From positions 124,001 to 188,000 of the forward strand of contig NZ_JAQSDZ010000010.1 in NCBI RefSeq assembly GCF_029946165.1: a DNA stretch of 64,000 nucleotides. Reading direction: 5' to 3'. The DNA is from Methylotenera sp. (GTDB taxonomy: Bacteria > Pseudomonadota > Gammaproteobacteria > Burkholderiales > Methylophilaceae). This document shows positions 26,790 to 35,845 of this stretch, piece by piece (position 1 is the stretch's first letter; the number at the start of each line of letters is the position of its first letter). A model generated the notes under the pieces. That model was given only the letters and a program-made list of their open reading frames with translations. It did no database searches and had not been told where the DNA came from. The position numbers were made by a program, and so were the translations under genes.

Positions 26790-28397
26790 ATGCTTAGAAT
26801 CACTGAAATAAAATTACCACTTGACCATCAACCCAGCGACATTAATGCCGCCATTGTTAAAAAATTGGCGATTAATAAGGCTGATTTAGTCGAATATACC
26901 ATATTCAAACGAGGTGTAGATGCGCGTAAAGCCAATGCGATTTTATTAGTTTATTCGCTTGATGTGACCGTAAATGGTGAGGCTAAAGTGTTAGCCAAAC
27001 TGGGTAAAGACCCGCATGTAAAACTTGCGCCAGATACTTCTTATAAATTTGTCGCCCAAGCACCAGAAACGCTTAAAGAACGACCTGTGATTGTTGGCTT
27101 AGGTCCTGCTGGTCTTTTTGCGGCGCTTATTTTGGCACAATCTGGCTTTAAACCAATCGTGTTAGAGCGCGGCAAAGCTGTGCGTGAACGTACCAAAGAT
27201 ACTTGGGATTTATGGCGTAAATCAAAACTTAACCCAGAATCTAATGTGCAGTTTGGTGAAGGCGGCGCTGGGACTTTCTCAGATGGCAAACTGTATAGCC
27301 AAATTAAAGATCCTAATCATTATGGTCGCAAAGTATTAAATGAGTTCGTACAAGCGGGCGCACCAGAAGAAATCTTATACGTTAGCCATCCACATATCGG
27401 TACTTTCAGGCTAGTTGGTATGGTGGAAGAAATGCGCAACAAAATTATCGCGCTTGGCGGCGAAGTGCGTTTTCAAAGCAAAGTGGACGACATCGAGATT
27501 ACAGACAATCAAGTGCAAGCTGTGGTGTTAGCAAGCGGTGAACGCATTGCGACAAACCATCTTATTTTAGCGGTTGGCCACAGCGCACGCGATACTTTCG
27601 AAATGATTCACAAACGTGGCATTTATATTGAAGCTAAGCCTTTTTCTATCGGCTTCCGTATTGAACATCCGCAGTCGCTTATTGACGCCGCACGCCATGG
27701 TCCAAATGCGCAACACCCAATTTTAGGTGCAGCAGATTACAAATTAGTACACCACGCCAGTAATGGTCGCAGTGTATATAGCTTCTGTATGTGCCCGGGC
27801 GGCACCGTGGTAGCGGCAGCGTCTGAAGAAGGACGTGTAGTCACCAACGGCATGAGCCAATACTCACGTAACGAACGCAACGCGAATGCGGGCATCGTAG
27901 TGGGCATCACGCCAGAAGTCGATTACCCGGGTCATCCTCTCGCGGGTATGGAGTTACAACGTAAATGGGAAAGCCAAGCTTATTTATTAGGCGGCAGCAC
28001 TTACCAAGCGCCGGGGCAGTTAGTCGGCGACTTTTTAGCCAATCAACCCTCAACTCAATTTGGTGAAGTCACCCCTTCATATACGCCGGGCGTTCATCTT
28101 ACCAACTTAGATACGGTTTTGCCTGAATACGTGATTTCGGCAATTCGTGAAGCGATACCGCAATTTGCCAAACAGATTAAAGGCTTCGATATGGCAGATG
28201 CCATACTCACAGGCGTTGAAACCCGCACCTCGTCGCCGATTCGTATTAAACGCAATGATGTCGATTTGCAAAGTATCAATACCAAAGGCTTATACCCAAC
28301 TGGTGAGGGCGCTGGTTATGCTGGTGGCATTCTCTCTGCTGGCGTAGATGGCATTAGAATCGCTGAAGCAGTAGCTTTAAGTATGGTGGGGCTTTAA
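26790..28397 (+). CDS. FAD-dependent dehydrogenase, COG2509 type
   Basis: 535 residues. A small N-terminal domain of about 90 residues (a ferredoxin-like alpha/beta module typical of this group) precedes a Rossmann FAD-binding domain starting RPVIVGLGPAGLFAALILA near residue 97. Other signatures are NVQFGEGGAGTFSDGKLYS and, at the C-terminus, GLYPTGEGAGYAGGILSAGVD, which closes the FAD site. These flavoproteins are widespread but no reaction is firmly assigned. The gene is flanked upstream by direct repeats and downstream by a MITE-like element. Confidence 0.85.
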   Translation: MLRITEIKLPLDHQPSDINAAIVKKLAINKADLVEYTIFKRGVDARKANAILLVYSLDVTVNGEAKVLAKLGKDPHVKLAPDTSYKFVAQAPETLKERPVIVGLGPAGLFAALILAQSGFKPIVLERGKAVRERTKDTWDLWRKSKLNPESNVQFGEGGAGTFSDGKLYSQIKDPNHYGRKVLNEFVQAGAPEEILYVSHPHIGTFRLVGMVEEMRNKIIALGGEVRFQSKVDDIEITDNQVQAVVLASGERIATNHLILAVGHSARDTFEMIHKRGIYIEAKPFSIGFRIEHPQSLIDAARHGPNAQHPILGAADYKLVHHASNGRSVYSFCMCPGGTVVAAASEEGRVVTNGMSQYSRNERNANAGIVVGITPEVDYPGHPLAGMELQRKWESQAYLLGGSTYQAPGQLVGDFLANQPSTQFGEVTPSYTPGVHLTNLDTVLPEYVISAIREAIPQFAKQIKGFDMADAILTGVETRTSSPIRIKRNDVDLQSINTKGLYPTGEGAGYAGGILSAGVDGIRIAEAVALSMVGL

Positions 28398-28415
28398 GTC
28401 TTAGAAAGGCAATAT

Positions 28416-28633
28416 GAGACCTTTTAACAAACTAAAAATTGAGTTAATTGCCCTAAAAAACCTTAAATTACCGTCATTCCGTCGAAGGACGGAATCCAGT
28501 AAATCTCAATGTTAGTGATGGTAATTTAATGCTTGAATGTTGAACGCTGACTGGATTCCGTCCTTCGATGGAATGACGAGTATTGGGTAGTTTTACCCAA
28601 TAAAAGTTTCAAATCGATTCGTGCAAAAGTCTC
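28416..28633. mobile_element. MITE-like element containing a fold-back repeat (copy 2)
   Basis: The outer ends GAGACCTTTTAACAAA (28416-28431) and TTCGTGCAAAAGTCTC (28618-28633) are imperfect inverted repeats (12/16). Inside, 28472-28500 and 28550-28578 form a 29-bp inverted repeat with one mismatch (CGTCATTCC...GGAATCCAGT). The inner part recurs in diverged form at 11979-12190; the outer right end recurs at 58197. There is no coding content. Confidence 0.65.
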
Positions 28634-28648
28634 AAAAAGGAAAATCAA

Positions 28649-30145
28649 TTGATCCACTTTAAGTTAGCGCTAAAAACTCTAGCGGTTTCGTTTATTTGCT
28701 TTGCGCAAATGGCTATGGCTTCGCCCGAACTGACTTACATTGACAATCAAATTACCGCTCATCCTAATCAAAGTGGCATCTACGTACTTGATAAAGGTGA
28801 TGATGCCCTACTCGCGCGCGCTTGGCTGGCTGACCATGCGGAGAAAACCATTGAAGTGCAATACTTCATCTGGAGTACCGATAACATCGGTATATTAGCT
28901 TCAGAAGCCTTACTTCGCGCGGCTGATAGGGGGGTGAAAGTGCGTGTGATTGTTGATGATTTATTAATTGATGCACCAGATAAATCTTTACTGGCGCTCG
29001 CTAAACATCCCAACGTTGAAATCCACATTTACAACCCACAGCACTCAGTAGGCACACCATTTCACAAACGCTTGATGAATATCGTTGTCAATTTTCGTGG
29101 TGTAAATCAGCGTATGCACGATAAAACTTTTATAGTAGATGGCAAGCTTGCTATAACTGGCGGTCGCAATATGGCGGCTGAATATTTTGACTATAACCAA
29201 AAGTATAACTTTCGCGACCGCGATGCTTTACTGATTGGCGATGTAGCAAAAGACATGCAAGCCAGCTTCGAAAAGTTTTGGCATAGCCCACTTAGCGCAC
29301 CCGTGGAAGATTTGTATGACGGCTTAGGTCTCATGCAGAAACATGTCACGGTAAAAGATGATGAAATTCAAAAAATCTACAGTGACCTTCACAATTACGC
29401 TAACTCACCTGAAAACTTCGCCCCTGAAAATCGCAAAGCAATTAATGAGATGCCAAAGGTATTTGCTGAACTTGCCGAAAAAGTCATCTGGACGCCAATT
29501 GAGTTTATTAGCGATACGCCAGGTAAAAACAATTACAAATACATCATGGGCGGCGGTGGCGTTACCACGCAAAAATTAGCGCAATTAGTTGAAAACGCGA
29601 AAACGCAAATCGTGATTCAATCGCCTTATCTAGTCATGTCTAGCCAAGCGAAAAAACTGTTCAAAAACGCGCTTAAACGTGGTGTTAAAGTCAGTATCAA
29701 TACCAACTCAATGGCTTCTACAGACAATTTAGAAGCCTTTAGCGGTTACCGAAACCAACGTGATCAGCTCATCAGAATGGGCATAGAAGTTTACGAATAT
29801 AAACCCGACCCGCAAATCAAACAAAAACTGGTGCAACGTGTTTTACCTAAAGATGCCAAGCCACCTGTATTCGCGATTCACGCCAAGACTATGGTGGTTG
29901 ATACTAAAACAGTGTTTATTGGCACCTTTAATTTTGACCCACGCTCACAAAATCTAAATACCGAAGTTGGTGTGATTGTTAACAATGACGCCTTAGCACA
30001 AAGCGTGCAAAGCGCTATTGAAACTGATATGCAGCCTGAAAATAGCTGGAGCGCCGCTACTGATAATCCAGACCAATACGCTACAGGTGCTAAACGTAGA
30101 AAAGTGACGGCTTTGCAATTAACGCCAATTAAACCTTTGCTCTAA
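28649..30145 (+). CDS. Phospholipase D-family protein, cardiolipin synthase-like (ClsC type)
   Basis: 498 residues with a signal peptide (ending near MAMASPEL) and two HKD motifs, HDKTFIVDGKLAITGGRN around residue 152 and HAKTMVVDTKTVFIGTFNFD around residue 414. The pair of HKD motifs forms one catalytic centre for phosphatidyl transfer. Length and layout match the ClsC/YmdC group, which makes cardiolipin from PG and PE, but other phosphodiesterase roles are possible. The start is TTG at 28649, with AAAAAGG just upstream; a nearby element ends 15 bp before it. Confidence 0.85.
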   Translation: MIHFKLALKTLAVSFICFAQMAMASPELTYIDNQITAHPNQSGIYVLDKGDDALLARAWLADHAEKTIEVQYFIWSTDNIGILASEALLRAADRGVKVRVIVDDLLIDAPDKSLLALAKHPNVEIHIYNPQHSVGTPFHKRLMNIVVNFRGVNQRMHDKTFIVDGKLAITGGRNMAAEYFDYNQKYNFRDRDALLIGDVAKDMQASFEKFWHSPLSAPVEDLYDGLGLMQKHVTVKDDEIQKIYSDLHNYANSPENFAPENRKAINEMPKVFAELAEKVIWTPIEFISDTPGKNNYKYIMGGGGVTTQKLAQLVENAKTQIVIQSPYLVMSSQAKKLFKNALKRGVKVSINTNSMASTDNLEAFSGYRNQRDQLIRMGIEVYEYKPDPQIKQKLVQRVLPKDAKPPVFAIHAKTMVVDTKTVFIGTFNFDPRSQNLNTEVGVIVNNDALAQSVQSAIETDMQPENSWSAATDNPDQYATGAKRRKVTALQLTPIKPLL

Positions 30146-30240
30146 TGTAACTTTAGTCACTGTATTGATGTCAATATGGCGTACTCTTATGTATGTAATG
30201 TATTCTCAATATGATTAATATCTTTTCAAAAGGAGTGATG

Positions 30241-30426
30241 ATGAAAGCGAATGTTGGAGGTTTAGATAAAGTATTACGCATTGCATGTGGTGCCGCTTTA
30301 ATTACTTGGGCTTTGCTAGGTGGCCCGTCGTGGGCTTGGATTGGCGTTATTCCATTAGCGACAGGACTTTTTAATTTTTGTGGCCTTTATTCTTTAATTG
30401 GCATTAATACTTGTAAAGTTAAGTGA
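30241..30426 (+). CDS. Small DUF2892 membrane protein
   Basis: About 61 residues, two hydrophobic segments, with NVGGLDKVLRIACGAALI at the start and GLYSLIGINTCKV at the end, both typical of DUF2892 (YgaP-tail) proteins. AAAAGGAG precedes tandem ATGs; the second (30241) has the better spacing. Related domains accompany rhodanese or sulfide-handling proteins, but no role is proven. It is followed by a strong terminator. Confidence 0.8.
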   Translation: MKANVGGLDKVLRIACGAALITWALLGGPSWAWIGVIPLATGLFNFCGLYSLIGINTCKVK

Positions 30427-30468
30427 ATTTATACACCTCAAATGTTATCACTAGAAATTTAAACACAT

Positions 30469-30497
30469 AAAAAATGGCGGATTATCCGCCATTTTTT
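30469..30497. terminator. Bidirectional rho-independent terminator
   Basis: TGGCGG and CCGCCA flank a 5-base loop, with six As before and six Ts after, so it can work on both strands. It lies between the convergent DUF2892 and ahpF genes. Confidence 0.85.
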
Positions 30498-30520
30498 ATA
30501 TTGCTAAAACTTAAACCAAA

Positions 30521-32104
30521 TTACTGCCTAATTAAGTAATCAAAAGCACCTAACGCAGCCTTTGCACCTTCACCCATTGCAATAATAATCTGCTTATAAG
30601 GTGTCGTAGTCACATCGCCCGCCGCAAACACGCCAGGTAATGAAGTAGCATTATGATGATTCACTTCTACCTCACCAAACTTACTTAAGTTGACCGTGCC
30701 TTTAAGCCAATCACTATTAGGCAATAAGCCGATTTGCACGAATACTGCATCAAGCACTAAATGTTTACTTTCACCCGTCACGCGATCGGTGTAAGTTAAG
30801 CCATTCATTTTAGTGCCATCGCCTGTGACTTCAGTGGTTTGTGCACTGGTAACAATGGATACATTTGACAATGAGCGTAGTTTTTTCTGCAATACTGCAT
30901 CAGCTTTTAACACTGTATCAAACTGCAATAAAGTCACATGTGCCACAAACCCAGCCAAATCAATCGCCGCTTCAACGCCTGAATTACCGCCACCAACCAC
31001 TGCGACAGGTTTGCCTTTAAACAAAGGGCCATCACAATGCGGGCAATAAGCTACGCCTTTTCCACGGTATTCTTTTTCACCTGGCACGCCAAGCTCGCGC
31101 CAACGCGCGCCAGTAGCCAATATCACTACTTTACTTTTAAGTGTGCCGCCGCTTTCTAACTTAAGCTCGATTAAATCAGTATTTTTATTGCCATCTTTAC
31201 CTGGTTCAGACAAGCTTACTGCACGTTGCAAGTTCATAATATCGACATCGTAACTTTTCACATGCTCTTCAAAAGCCGCGACTAATTTTGGCCCTTCAGT
31301 TGCTTCCACAGAAATAAAGTTTTCAATGCCTAGCGTATCCATCACTTGGCCACCAAAACGCTCGGCGACGATACCAGTTCTAATGCCTTTACGTGCTGCA
31401 TAAATAGCAGCAGAAGCACCTGCTGGTCCGCCGCCAACCACTAGCACATCATAAGGCGCTGCCGCGTCTATTTTTTTAGCTTCGCGTGCTGCTGCGCCAG
31501 TATCAATTTTGAGTAGAATTTCATCTAACTCCATACGTCCTGCGCCAAAAACTTCACCATTTAAATACATGGTTGGCACAGACATAATTTCTCTGGCCTT
31601 TACTTCATCTTGATACAGCGCGCCGTCAATCATCACGTGAGTGATGTTAGGGTTAATCACTGCCATCATGTTCATGGCTTGTACAACATCTGGGCAATTA
31701 TGGCAGCTCAAAGAAATATAGGTTTCAAAATGAAACGTGCCTTCAACCGCCGCAATTTGCGCAATTTTTTCAGCTTCTAATTTCATTGGATGGTCACCTG
31801 TATGTAGCAAAGCTAATACAAGTGACGTAAATTCATGCCCCATAGGAATACCAGCAAAGCGCACACCCTCTGATTGGCCTGCATTTTTATGTGTGGCAGC
31901 GCGTTTCACCGCAAATGATGGTTTACGCGCATCATCGCCATTAGTCAGTGTAATTTTATCTGACATGCTAGTAATTTCTTCTAATAACTCACGCATCTCT
32001 TGTGCAGCTGCGGTGTTATCTAATGAAGCAACGAGCTCGATAGGCTCGCGCAACATACCTAAATAGGTTTGTAACTGAGTTTTGATATTTTCTTCTAATG
32101 CCAT
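30521..32104 (-). CDS. ahpF: Alkyl hydroperoxide reductase subunit F
   Basis: The NADH-dependent flavoprotein that reduces AhpC. 527 residues: an N-terminal double thioredoxin-like domain with the redox CxxC in LSCHNCPDV, then an FAD/NAD thioredoxin-reductase-like module ([15 protein letters not shown], the second CxxC in AYCPHCDGP, and [15 protein letters not shown]). All motifs for electron flow from NADH through FAD to the N-terminal dithiol are intact. It lies downstream of ahpC, separated by two hairpins that probably lower its expression relative to ahpC. Confidence 0.95.
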   Translation of the reverse strand: MALEENIKTQLQTYLGMLREPIELVASLDNTAAAQEMRELLEEITSMSDKITLTNGDDARKPSFAVKRAATHKNAGQSEGVRFAGIPMGHEFTSLVLALLHTGDHPMKLEAEKIAQIAAVEGTFHFETYISLSCHNCPDVVQAMNMMAVINPNITHVMIDGALYQDEVKAREIMSVPTMYLNGEVFGAGRMELDEILLKIDTGAAAREAKKIDAAAPYDVLVVGGGPAGASAAIYAARKGIRTGIVAERFGGQVMDTLGIENFISVEATEGPKLVAAFEEHVKSYDVDIMNLQRAVSLSEPGKDGNKNTDLIELKLESGGTLKSKVVILATGARWRELGVPGEKEYRGKGVAYCPHCDGPLFKGKPVAVVGGGNSGVEAAIDLAGFVAHVTLLQFDTVLKADAVLQKKLRSLSNVSIVTSAQTTEVTGDGTKMNGLTYTDRVTGESKHLVLDAVFVQIGLLPNSDWLKGTVNLSKFGEVEVNHHNATSLPGVFAAGDVTTTPYKQIIIAMGEGAKAALGAFDYLIRQ

Positions 32105-32147
32105 GATGATCCCTTTTTTTATTCCTAAACAGCTTATTTTGGCAAAT

Positions 32148-32178
32148 AAAAAAGCATTATCTTTTGAACAATGCTTTT
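32148..32178 (-). terminator. Terminator between ahpC and ahpF
   Basis: Read on the minus strand, AAAAGCATT and AATGCTTTTTT form a stem ending in six Ts, just downstream of ahpC. Partial read-through would give less ahpF than ahpC. Confidence 0.65.
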
Positions 32179-32184
32179 GTAAGC

Positions 32185-32218
32185 GTTACACCTTTAAATG
32201 ATGTTTTAAAGGTGTAAC
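32185..32218. other. Long perfect hairpin downstream of ahpC
   Basis: GTTACACCTTTAAA pairs perfectly with TTTAAAGGTGTAAC (14 bp). It lies between the ahpC stop codon and the terminator-like hairpin, and probably protects the ahpC mRNA 3' end. Confidence 0.6.
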
Positions 32219-32246
32219 GTAATGCGTACTACTTAAAACTAACTTC

Positions 32247-32810
32247 TTAGATCTTACCTACTAGATCTAGTGAAGGTGTAATTGTTTTAGCGCCTTCTTG
32301 CCATTTTGCTGGGCATACTTGGCCTGGGTTGGCCGCTGTAAATTGAGCAGCTTTTAATTTACGTAGAGTTTCTTTAACGTCACGGGCAATTTCGTTGCTG
32401 TGGATTTCTACAGTTTTAATTACGCCTTCTGGGTTGATTACAAAAGTACCGCGCAATGCTAGACCTTCTTCATCAATATGCACGTCAAACGCACGTGTCA
32501 ATTGGTGTGTAGGATCACCCACTAATGGGAATTTTGCTTTACCAACTGCTGGTGAAGTCTCGTGCCATACTTTATGTGAGAATTGTGTATCTGTAGTAAC
32601 GATATACACTTCTGCATTTGCTTTTTGAAATTCTGCGTAGTTATCCGCAGCATCTTCAACTTCTGTTGGGCAGTTAAAAGTAAATGCGGCAGGCATAAAA
32701 ATAACCACAGACCATTTACCTTTCATGCTTACGTCGCTCACTTCAATAAATTGACCGTTATGAAAAGCTTGTGCTTTAAATGGTTGAACTTGTGTATTGA
32801 TTAATGACAT
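32247..32810 (-). CDS. ahpC: Alkyl hydroperoxide reductase subunit C (2-Cys peroxiredoxin)
   Basis: The peroxidase component, which reduces H2O2 and organic or peroxynitrite peroxides. 187 residues, the family's exact size. The peroxidatic Cys47 is in FTFNCPTEVED and the resolving Cys166 is in GQVCPAKW. AhpF, encoded next, restores the dithiol. A consensus-like promoter and a 17-bp palindrome lie upstream, which suggests stress control. Confidence 0.96.
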   Translation of the reverse strand: MSLINTQVQPFKAQAFHNGQFIEVSDVSMKGKWSVVIFMPAAFTFNCPTEVEDAADNYAEFQKANAEVYIVTTDTQFSHKVWHETSPAVGKAKFPLVGDPTHQLTRAFDVHIDEEGLALRGTFVINPEGVIKTVEIHSNEIARDVKETLRKLKAAQFTAANPGQVCPAKWQEGAKTITPSLDLVGKI

Positions 32811-32869
32811 AGTTTCTTTCCTTATTGTGGGTTGAATAAAATTTACTGCTTTTTTAATTGGTAGAAGCG

Positions 32870-32899
32870 ATTATAGGGCGTTAAATTGACTAAATCCAA
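32870..32899 (-). promoter_or_regulatory. Putative ahpC promoter
   Basis: On the minus strand a perfect -10 box TATAAT (32875-32870) lies 18 bp after TTGGAT (32899-32894), about 60 bp upstream of ahpC. A weak -35 next to a perfect -10 suits an activator-dependent promoter. Confidence 0.55.
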
Positions 32900-32919
32900 T
32901 ATATCATTCTAATGGTTAT

Positions 32920-32936
32920 GATAAATTTAATTTATC
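32920..32936. promoter_or_regulatory. 17-bp palindrome upstream of the ahpC promoter
   Basis: GATAAATT-N-AATTTATC is a perfect palindrome about 20 bp upstream of the -35 box, where an activator would bind. OxyR is the obvious candidate at ahpC, but the four-part OxyR spacing is not convincing by eye. Confidence 0.4.
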
Positions 32937-32964
32937 TTAATTTCATATTTGAATATTAAACTTA

Positions 32965-33279
32965 TTAAGTGACAGTAATATTTTGTGTAGCTGTTTCGCC
33001 TAAGTTATCATGCCAAGTCACTTCAATTGTGTCTCCAGTTTTTGCGCCAGACAATCTAAACGTTAGATATGGATTTTTTGAAATGCCCGTTCCCCATTGC
33101 GCTTCCAACACCGTTTTGCCATTTAAGGTGGCAGTCACTAATTGAACAAAATGCGCAGGGATCAATCGATCAAAGTCATCTTTTTTGCGGCCAGTTTCCA
33201 TGGGGTGACTCATAAGCACTTTCACCTCGGTAACATCGCCTTTTAACTGGGCGCGCATTTTCATGTTATCTGATGCCAT
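32965..33279 (-). CDS. soxZ: Sulfur-oxidation carrier SoxZ
   Basis: 104 residues from an ATG at 33279, preferred over an upstream TTG inside soxY because MASDNMKMRAQLKGDVTEV is a typical SoxZ start. HPMETGRKKD and IPAHFVQLV are family motifs. SoxZ pairs with SoxY to hold sulfur intermediates during thiosulfate oxidation in the periplasm; it reaches the periplasm together with SoxY. The gene lies directly after soxY. No soxXA, soxB or soxCD is in the window. Confidence 0.9.
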   Translation of the reverse strand: MASDNMKMRAQLKGDVTEVKVLMSHPMETGRKKDDFDRLIPAHFVQLVTATLNGKTVLEAQWGTGISKNPYLTFRLSGAKTGDTIEVTWHDNLGETATQNITVT

Positions 33280-33287
33280 AGAAATCC

Positions 33288-33731
33288 TTAGCCGCAACCA
33301 TTCTCTAATACAACCACATTTTTAGCATTCATGAAATATTCATTGCCGGCTTTCACAACTACTTTAACATCTGAAGTTTCCGCCATTTTGATACGCGTCA
33401 CCACAAAGGGCTCGGCGCCATTGCTAAATTTGAAATGTGCGATGAGTGGGGTGGGATTTTTTTCTACAAAAATAGAAATCGTTTCAGTGTTAAGAATATT
33501 GCTTTTGACTTCAACCTGAACAATTGCACCATTTTCAGCTTTATCTGGTACGGTAATCAAAATATCTTGGCTAAGCTTTTCGCCGTTAACTTCTAAATTC
33601 TTTTCGGCTTCATTTAACTGAGTAGTTTCAAACGCAGCCTTATTCCATATAGCGGCTAAGGCATTCTTAGGTAGAATAAAAGCCAAAGTAAACGCACCAA
33701 ATACGAGCTTAACGAAATCTCTACGTTGCAT
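33288..33731 (-). CDS. soxY: Sulfur-oxidation carrier SoxY
   Basis: 147 residues with a Tat-like leader (MQRRDFVKLVFGAFTLAF, a twin-Arg with hydrophobic stretch). Sulfur substrates attach to a Cys on a flexible C-terminal arm; here it is Cys146 in ENGCG, shorter than the common GGCGG ending but with the key Cys kept. The body shows the immunoglobulin-like SoxY fold. It is followed at once by soxZ; without the other Sox enzymes nearby, its partners must be encoded elsewhere or its role differs. Confidence 0.88.
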   Translation of the reverse strand: MQRRDFVKLVFGAFTLAFILPKNALAAIWNKAAFETTQLNEAEKNLEVNGEKLSQDILITVPDKAENGAIVQVEVKSNILNTETISIFVEKNPTPLIAHFKFSNGAEPFVVTRIKMAETSDVKVVVKAGNEYFMNAKNVVVLENGCG

Positions 33732-33741
33732 TTTTAACCTT

Positions 33742-35241
33742 TTAACCTTTTTTCACATCGCTTTGCATACGGCGCAATTCAGTAAGCCGCGCTTCAACGA
33801 TAGATTTTTGATAAAAATCCCCATCATTTGCTTTTACCGCTAACTCCATTTGCTCAATTGCCCGCACAAGATCATACTTTCTAAAATAAGACTCACCTTG
33901 GGCTTGATAGCTCAGCAAAAGTTTATTCTGCATAGTATAGGCTTTTGCCAATACATCGTAAAACTGCGCATCATTGGGATATAAACCTTGCTTCTCTTTA
34001 ATCAGTTTAATCGCGCTATCGGCTTGTTTAATCGCTAAAAAGTGGTCTGCGTATCCGTAAATTAATGCCCGATTATCTGGGTATAATTTAAGTGCTGCCG
34101 CATATTGTTTTGCTGCTTGCTGTGGATTGTTTTCTAGCACCTGCATACGTGCGCTTATATTTTCTATCATGGCATGCGACGGGGCATTTTTTTTCAGCCA
34201 AGCAACCTCTTTCTCGGCTTGCGGCAAAGCATTTTTACGCAGATATGCGACTGCTAACCCGTAATGCTCTGCCGCTTCATTGCTATATTTATGCTCATTA
34301 ATATTTTGTTTAAATACTTCAATATTAGTGTCTGCCGAACCATTGTTGGCAATGATTTTTGCCCGCACAAATTGAAACTCAACACTATCTGGCACTTGTC
34401 GGTAAGTCATTTGTGAAACGCGATTTTCGACATCGGCGATACGTTCTCCAGTTAGCGGATGGGTACGTAAAAAGCTAGGCGCACCACCTTCTGCAAAACG
34501 AGTACCGCGCTGCAGAGTGGTAAAAAATGCGGGCATTGCGCGCACATCGAAACCGCCACTATCTAAAATTTGTAAGCCTACGCGGTCTGCCTCACGCTCA
34601 TGGTCACGCGTGTAATCTAATTGGTTTTGTACTCCAACAGCCGCAGACGTTGTTAGCGCACCGCTCGCTAATTGTGGATTAGCGCGCGCGACCAGCAATG
34701 CTAAGGCAATGCCCGCTATATTTTTAAACATGTCATATTTTTGTGAAGCCAACATGCGTGCCATATGGTGCTGTGTCACATGACCAATCTCATGACCTAA
34801 TACACTCGCAAGTTCAGATTCAGTATTGGTAGCTAATATTAACCCTGTATGCACGCCCACCACGCCACCAGGCATGGCAAAAGCATTGATTGAGCTATCC
34901 TTCACCACAAAAAAGTTAAATTTTTGCTGCTTATCACTGCTGGCAGAAACCAATCGATTGCCCAGATTATTCAGATAATCGATAATTTCTACGTCTTGCA
35001 CCACCTCGTCACTGGTCGATACCTCGCGCATAATCTGCTCACCAATGCGCCTTTCATCAAGCGGTGTTAACACAGTTTGCGAAACATCACCTAGCTCAGG
35101 CAGACTCAAATCAAAGCTTCTAGGCGCTTCGTAAGGCTTGCCAGTTAACACAGCTTCGCCGTAAGCTTGCGCCCGCAAATTGGAGGCTAACGTGCCGTTT
35201 GTTATCAGCAAAATTGCAATTACAATAGTTTTTAATTTCAT
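33742..35241 (-). CDS. BepA-like periplasmic M48 metalloprotease with TPR repeats
   Basis: 499 residues: a signal peptide, an M48 domain with HEIGHVTQHH around residue 149 and the downstream ligand in DHEREADRVGLQ, then a TPR-rich C-terminal half (about 300-480). This is the BepA/YfgC layout: a chaperone-protease that assists or degrades outer-membrane proteins such as LptD and BamA. It could also belong to the related LoiP/YcaL group, but the TPR half favours BepA. It is divergent from moaC. Confidence 0.85.
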   Translation of the reverse strand: MKLKTIVIAILLITNGTLASNLRAQAYGEAVLTGKPYEAPRSFDLSLPELGDVSQTVLTPLDERRIGEQIMREVSTSDEVVQDVEIIDYLNNLGNRLVSASSDKQQKFNFFVVKDSSINAFAMPGGVVGVHTGLILATNTESELASVLGHEIGHVTQHHMARMLASQKYDMFKNIAGIALALLVARANPQLASGALTTSAAVGVQNQLDYTRDHEREADRVGLQILDSGGFDVRAMPAFFTTLQRGTRFAEGGAPSFLRTHPLTGERIADVENRVSQMTYRQVPDSVEFQFVRAKIIANNGSADTNIEVFKQNINEHKYSNEAAEHYGLAVAYLRKNALPQAEKEVAWLKKNAPSHAMIENISARMQVLENNPQQAAKQYAAALKLYPDNRALIYGYADHFLAIKQADSAIKLIKEKQGLYPNDAQFYDVLAKAYTMQNKLLLSYQAQGESYFRKYDLVRAIEQMELAVKANDGDFYQKSIVEARLTELRRMQSDVKKG

Positions 35242-35315
35242 TATTGTTATGATAGCTACTTTACCGAGCTAGTTCAGCAGGAATCATAAAAATAATAGAT
35301 CTTGGAAAGCAAAAA

Positions 35316-35804
35316 ATGACCAACGCAGCAAACATCCTCACCCATTTTGACAACAGTGGCCAAGCGCACATGGTCGATGTTGGCGACAAAGCACACACCA
35401 AGCGAATTGCTATTGCCAGCGGAAAAATTACCATGCAAGCCAGTACCTTAGCACTGATTAAAAGTGGTGATTCAAAAAAAGGTGATGTACTCGGCATTGC
35501 AAGAATTGCCGCGATTCAAGGCTCAAAACGCACCTCTGATTTAATTCCTCTGTGCCACCCGATTAGCTTAACAAAAGTAGCTGTCACCTTTGAAATAGAC
35601 GATAAAAATACATCTGTCATATGCACTGCCACTACAGAGACCACAGGTCAAACGGGGGTGGAAATGGAAGCGCTTGCGGCTGTAAGCGTGGGCTTACTGA
35701 CGATATATGATATGTGCAAAGCTGTAGATAGAGGCATGACAATAAGCAGCATTAAGCTATTGGAAAAACATGGCGGCAAGTCTGGAGATTGGGTGGCTAA
35801 ATAA
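35316..35804 (+). CDS. moaC: Cyclic pyranopterin monophosphate synthase MoaC
   Basis: Converts 3',8-cyclo-7,8-dihydro-GTP to cPMP in molybdenum cofactor synthesis. 162 residues, normal length. Conserved signatures are [46 protein letters not shown] and the active-site helix [20 protein letters not shown]. It is a single gene here; moaA and other moa genes are not in the window. Confidence 0.95.
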   Translation: MTNAANILTHFDNSGQAHMVDVGDKAHTKRIAIASGKITMQASTLALIKSGDSKKGDVLGIARIAAIQGSKRTSDLIPLCHPISLTKVAVTFEIDDKNTSVICTATTETTGQTGVEMEALAAVSVGLLTIYDMCKAVDRGMTISSIKLLEKHGGKSGDWVAK

Positions 35805-35845
35805 GTTTAAAAGGCTAAGCTGACGAATACAGTCATTAGAAAATC

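Noticed and set aside
28416-28633. Reading the GAGAC-ended segment as a full insertion sequence
   Set aside because: Only 218 bp long, with no transposase ORF on either strand; listed as a MITE-like element instead.
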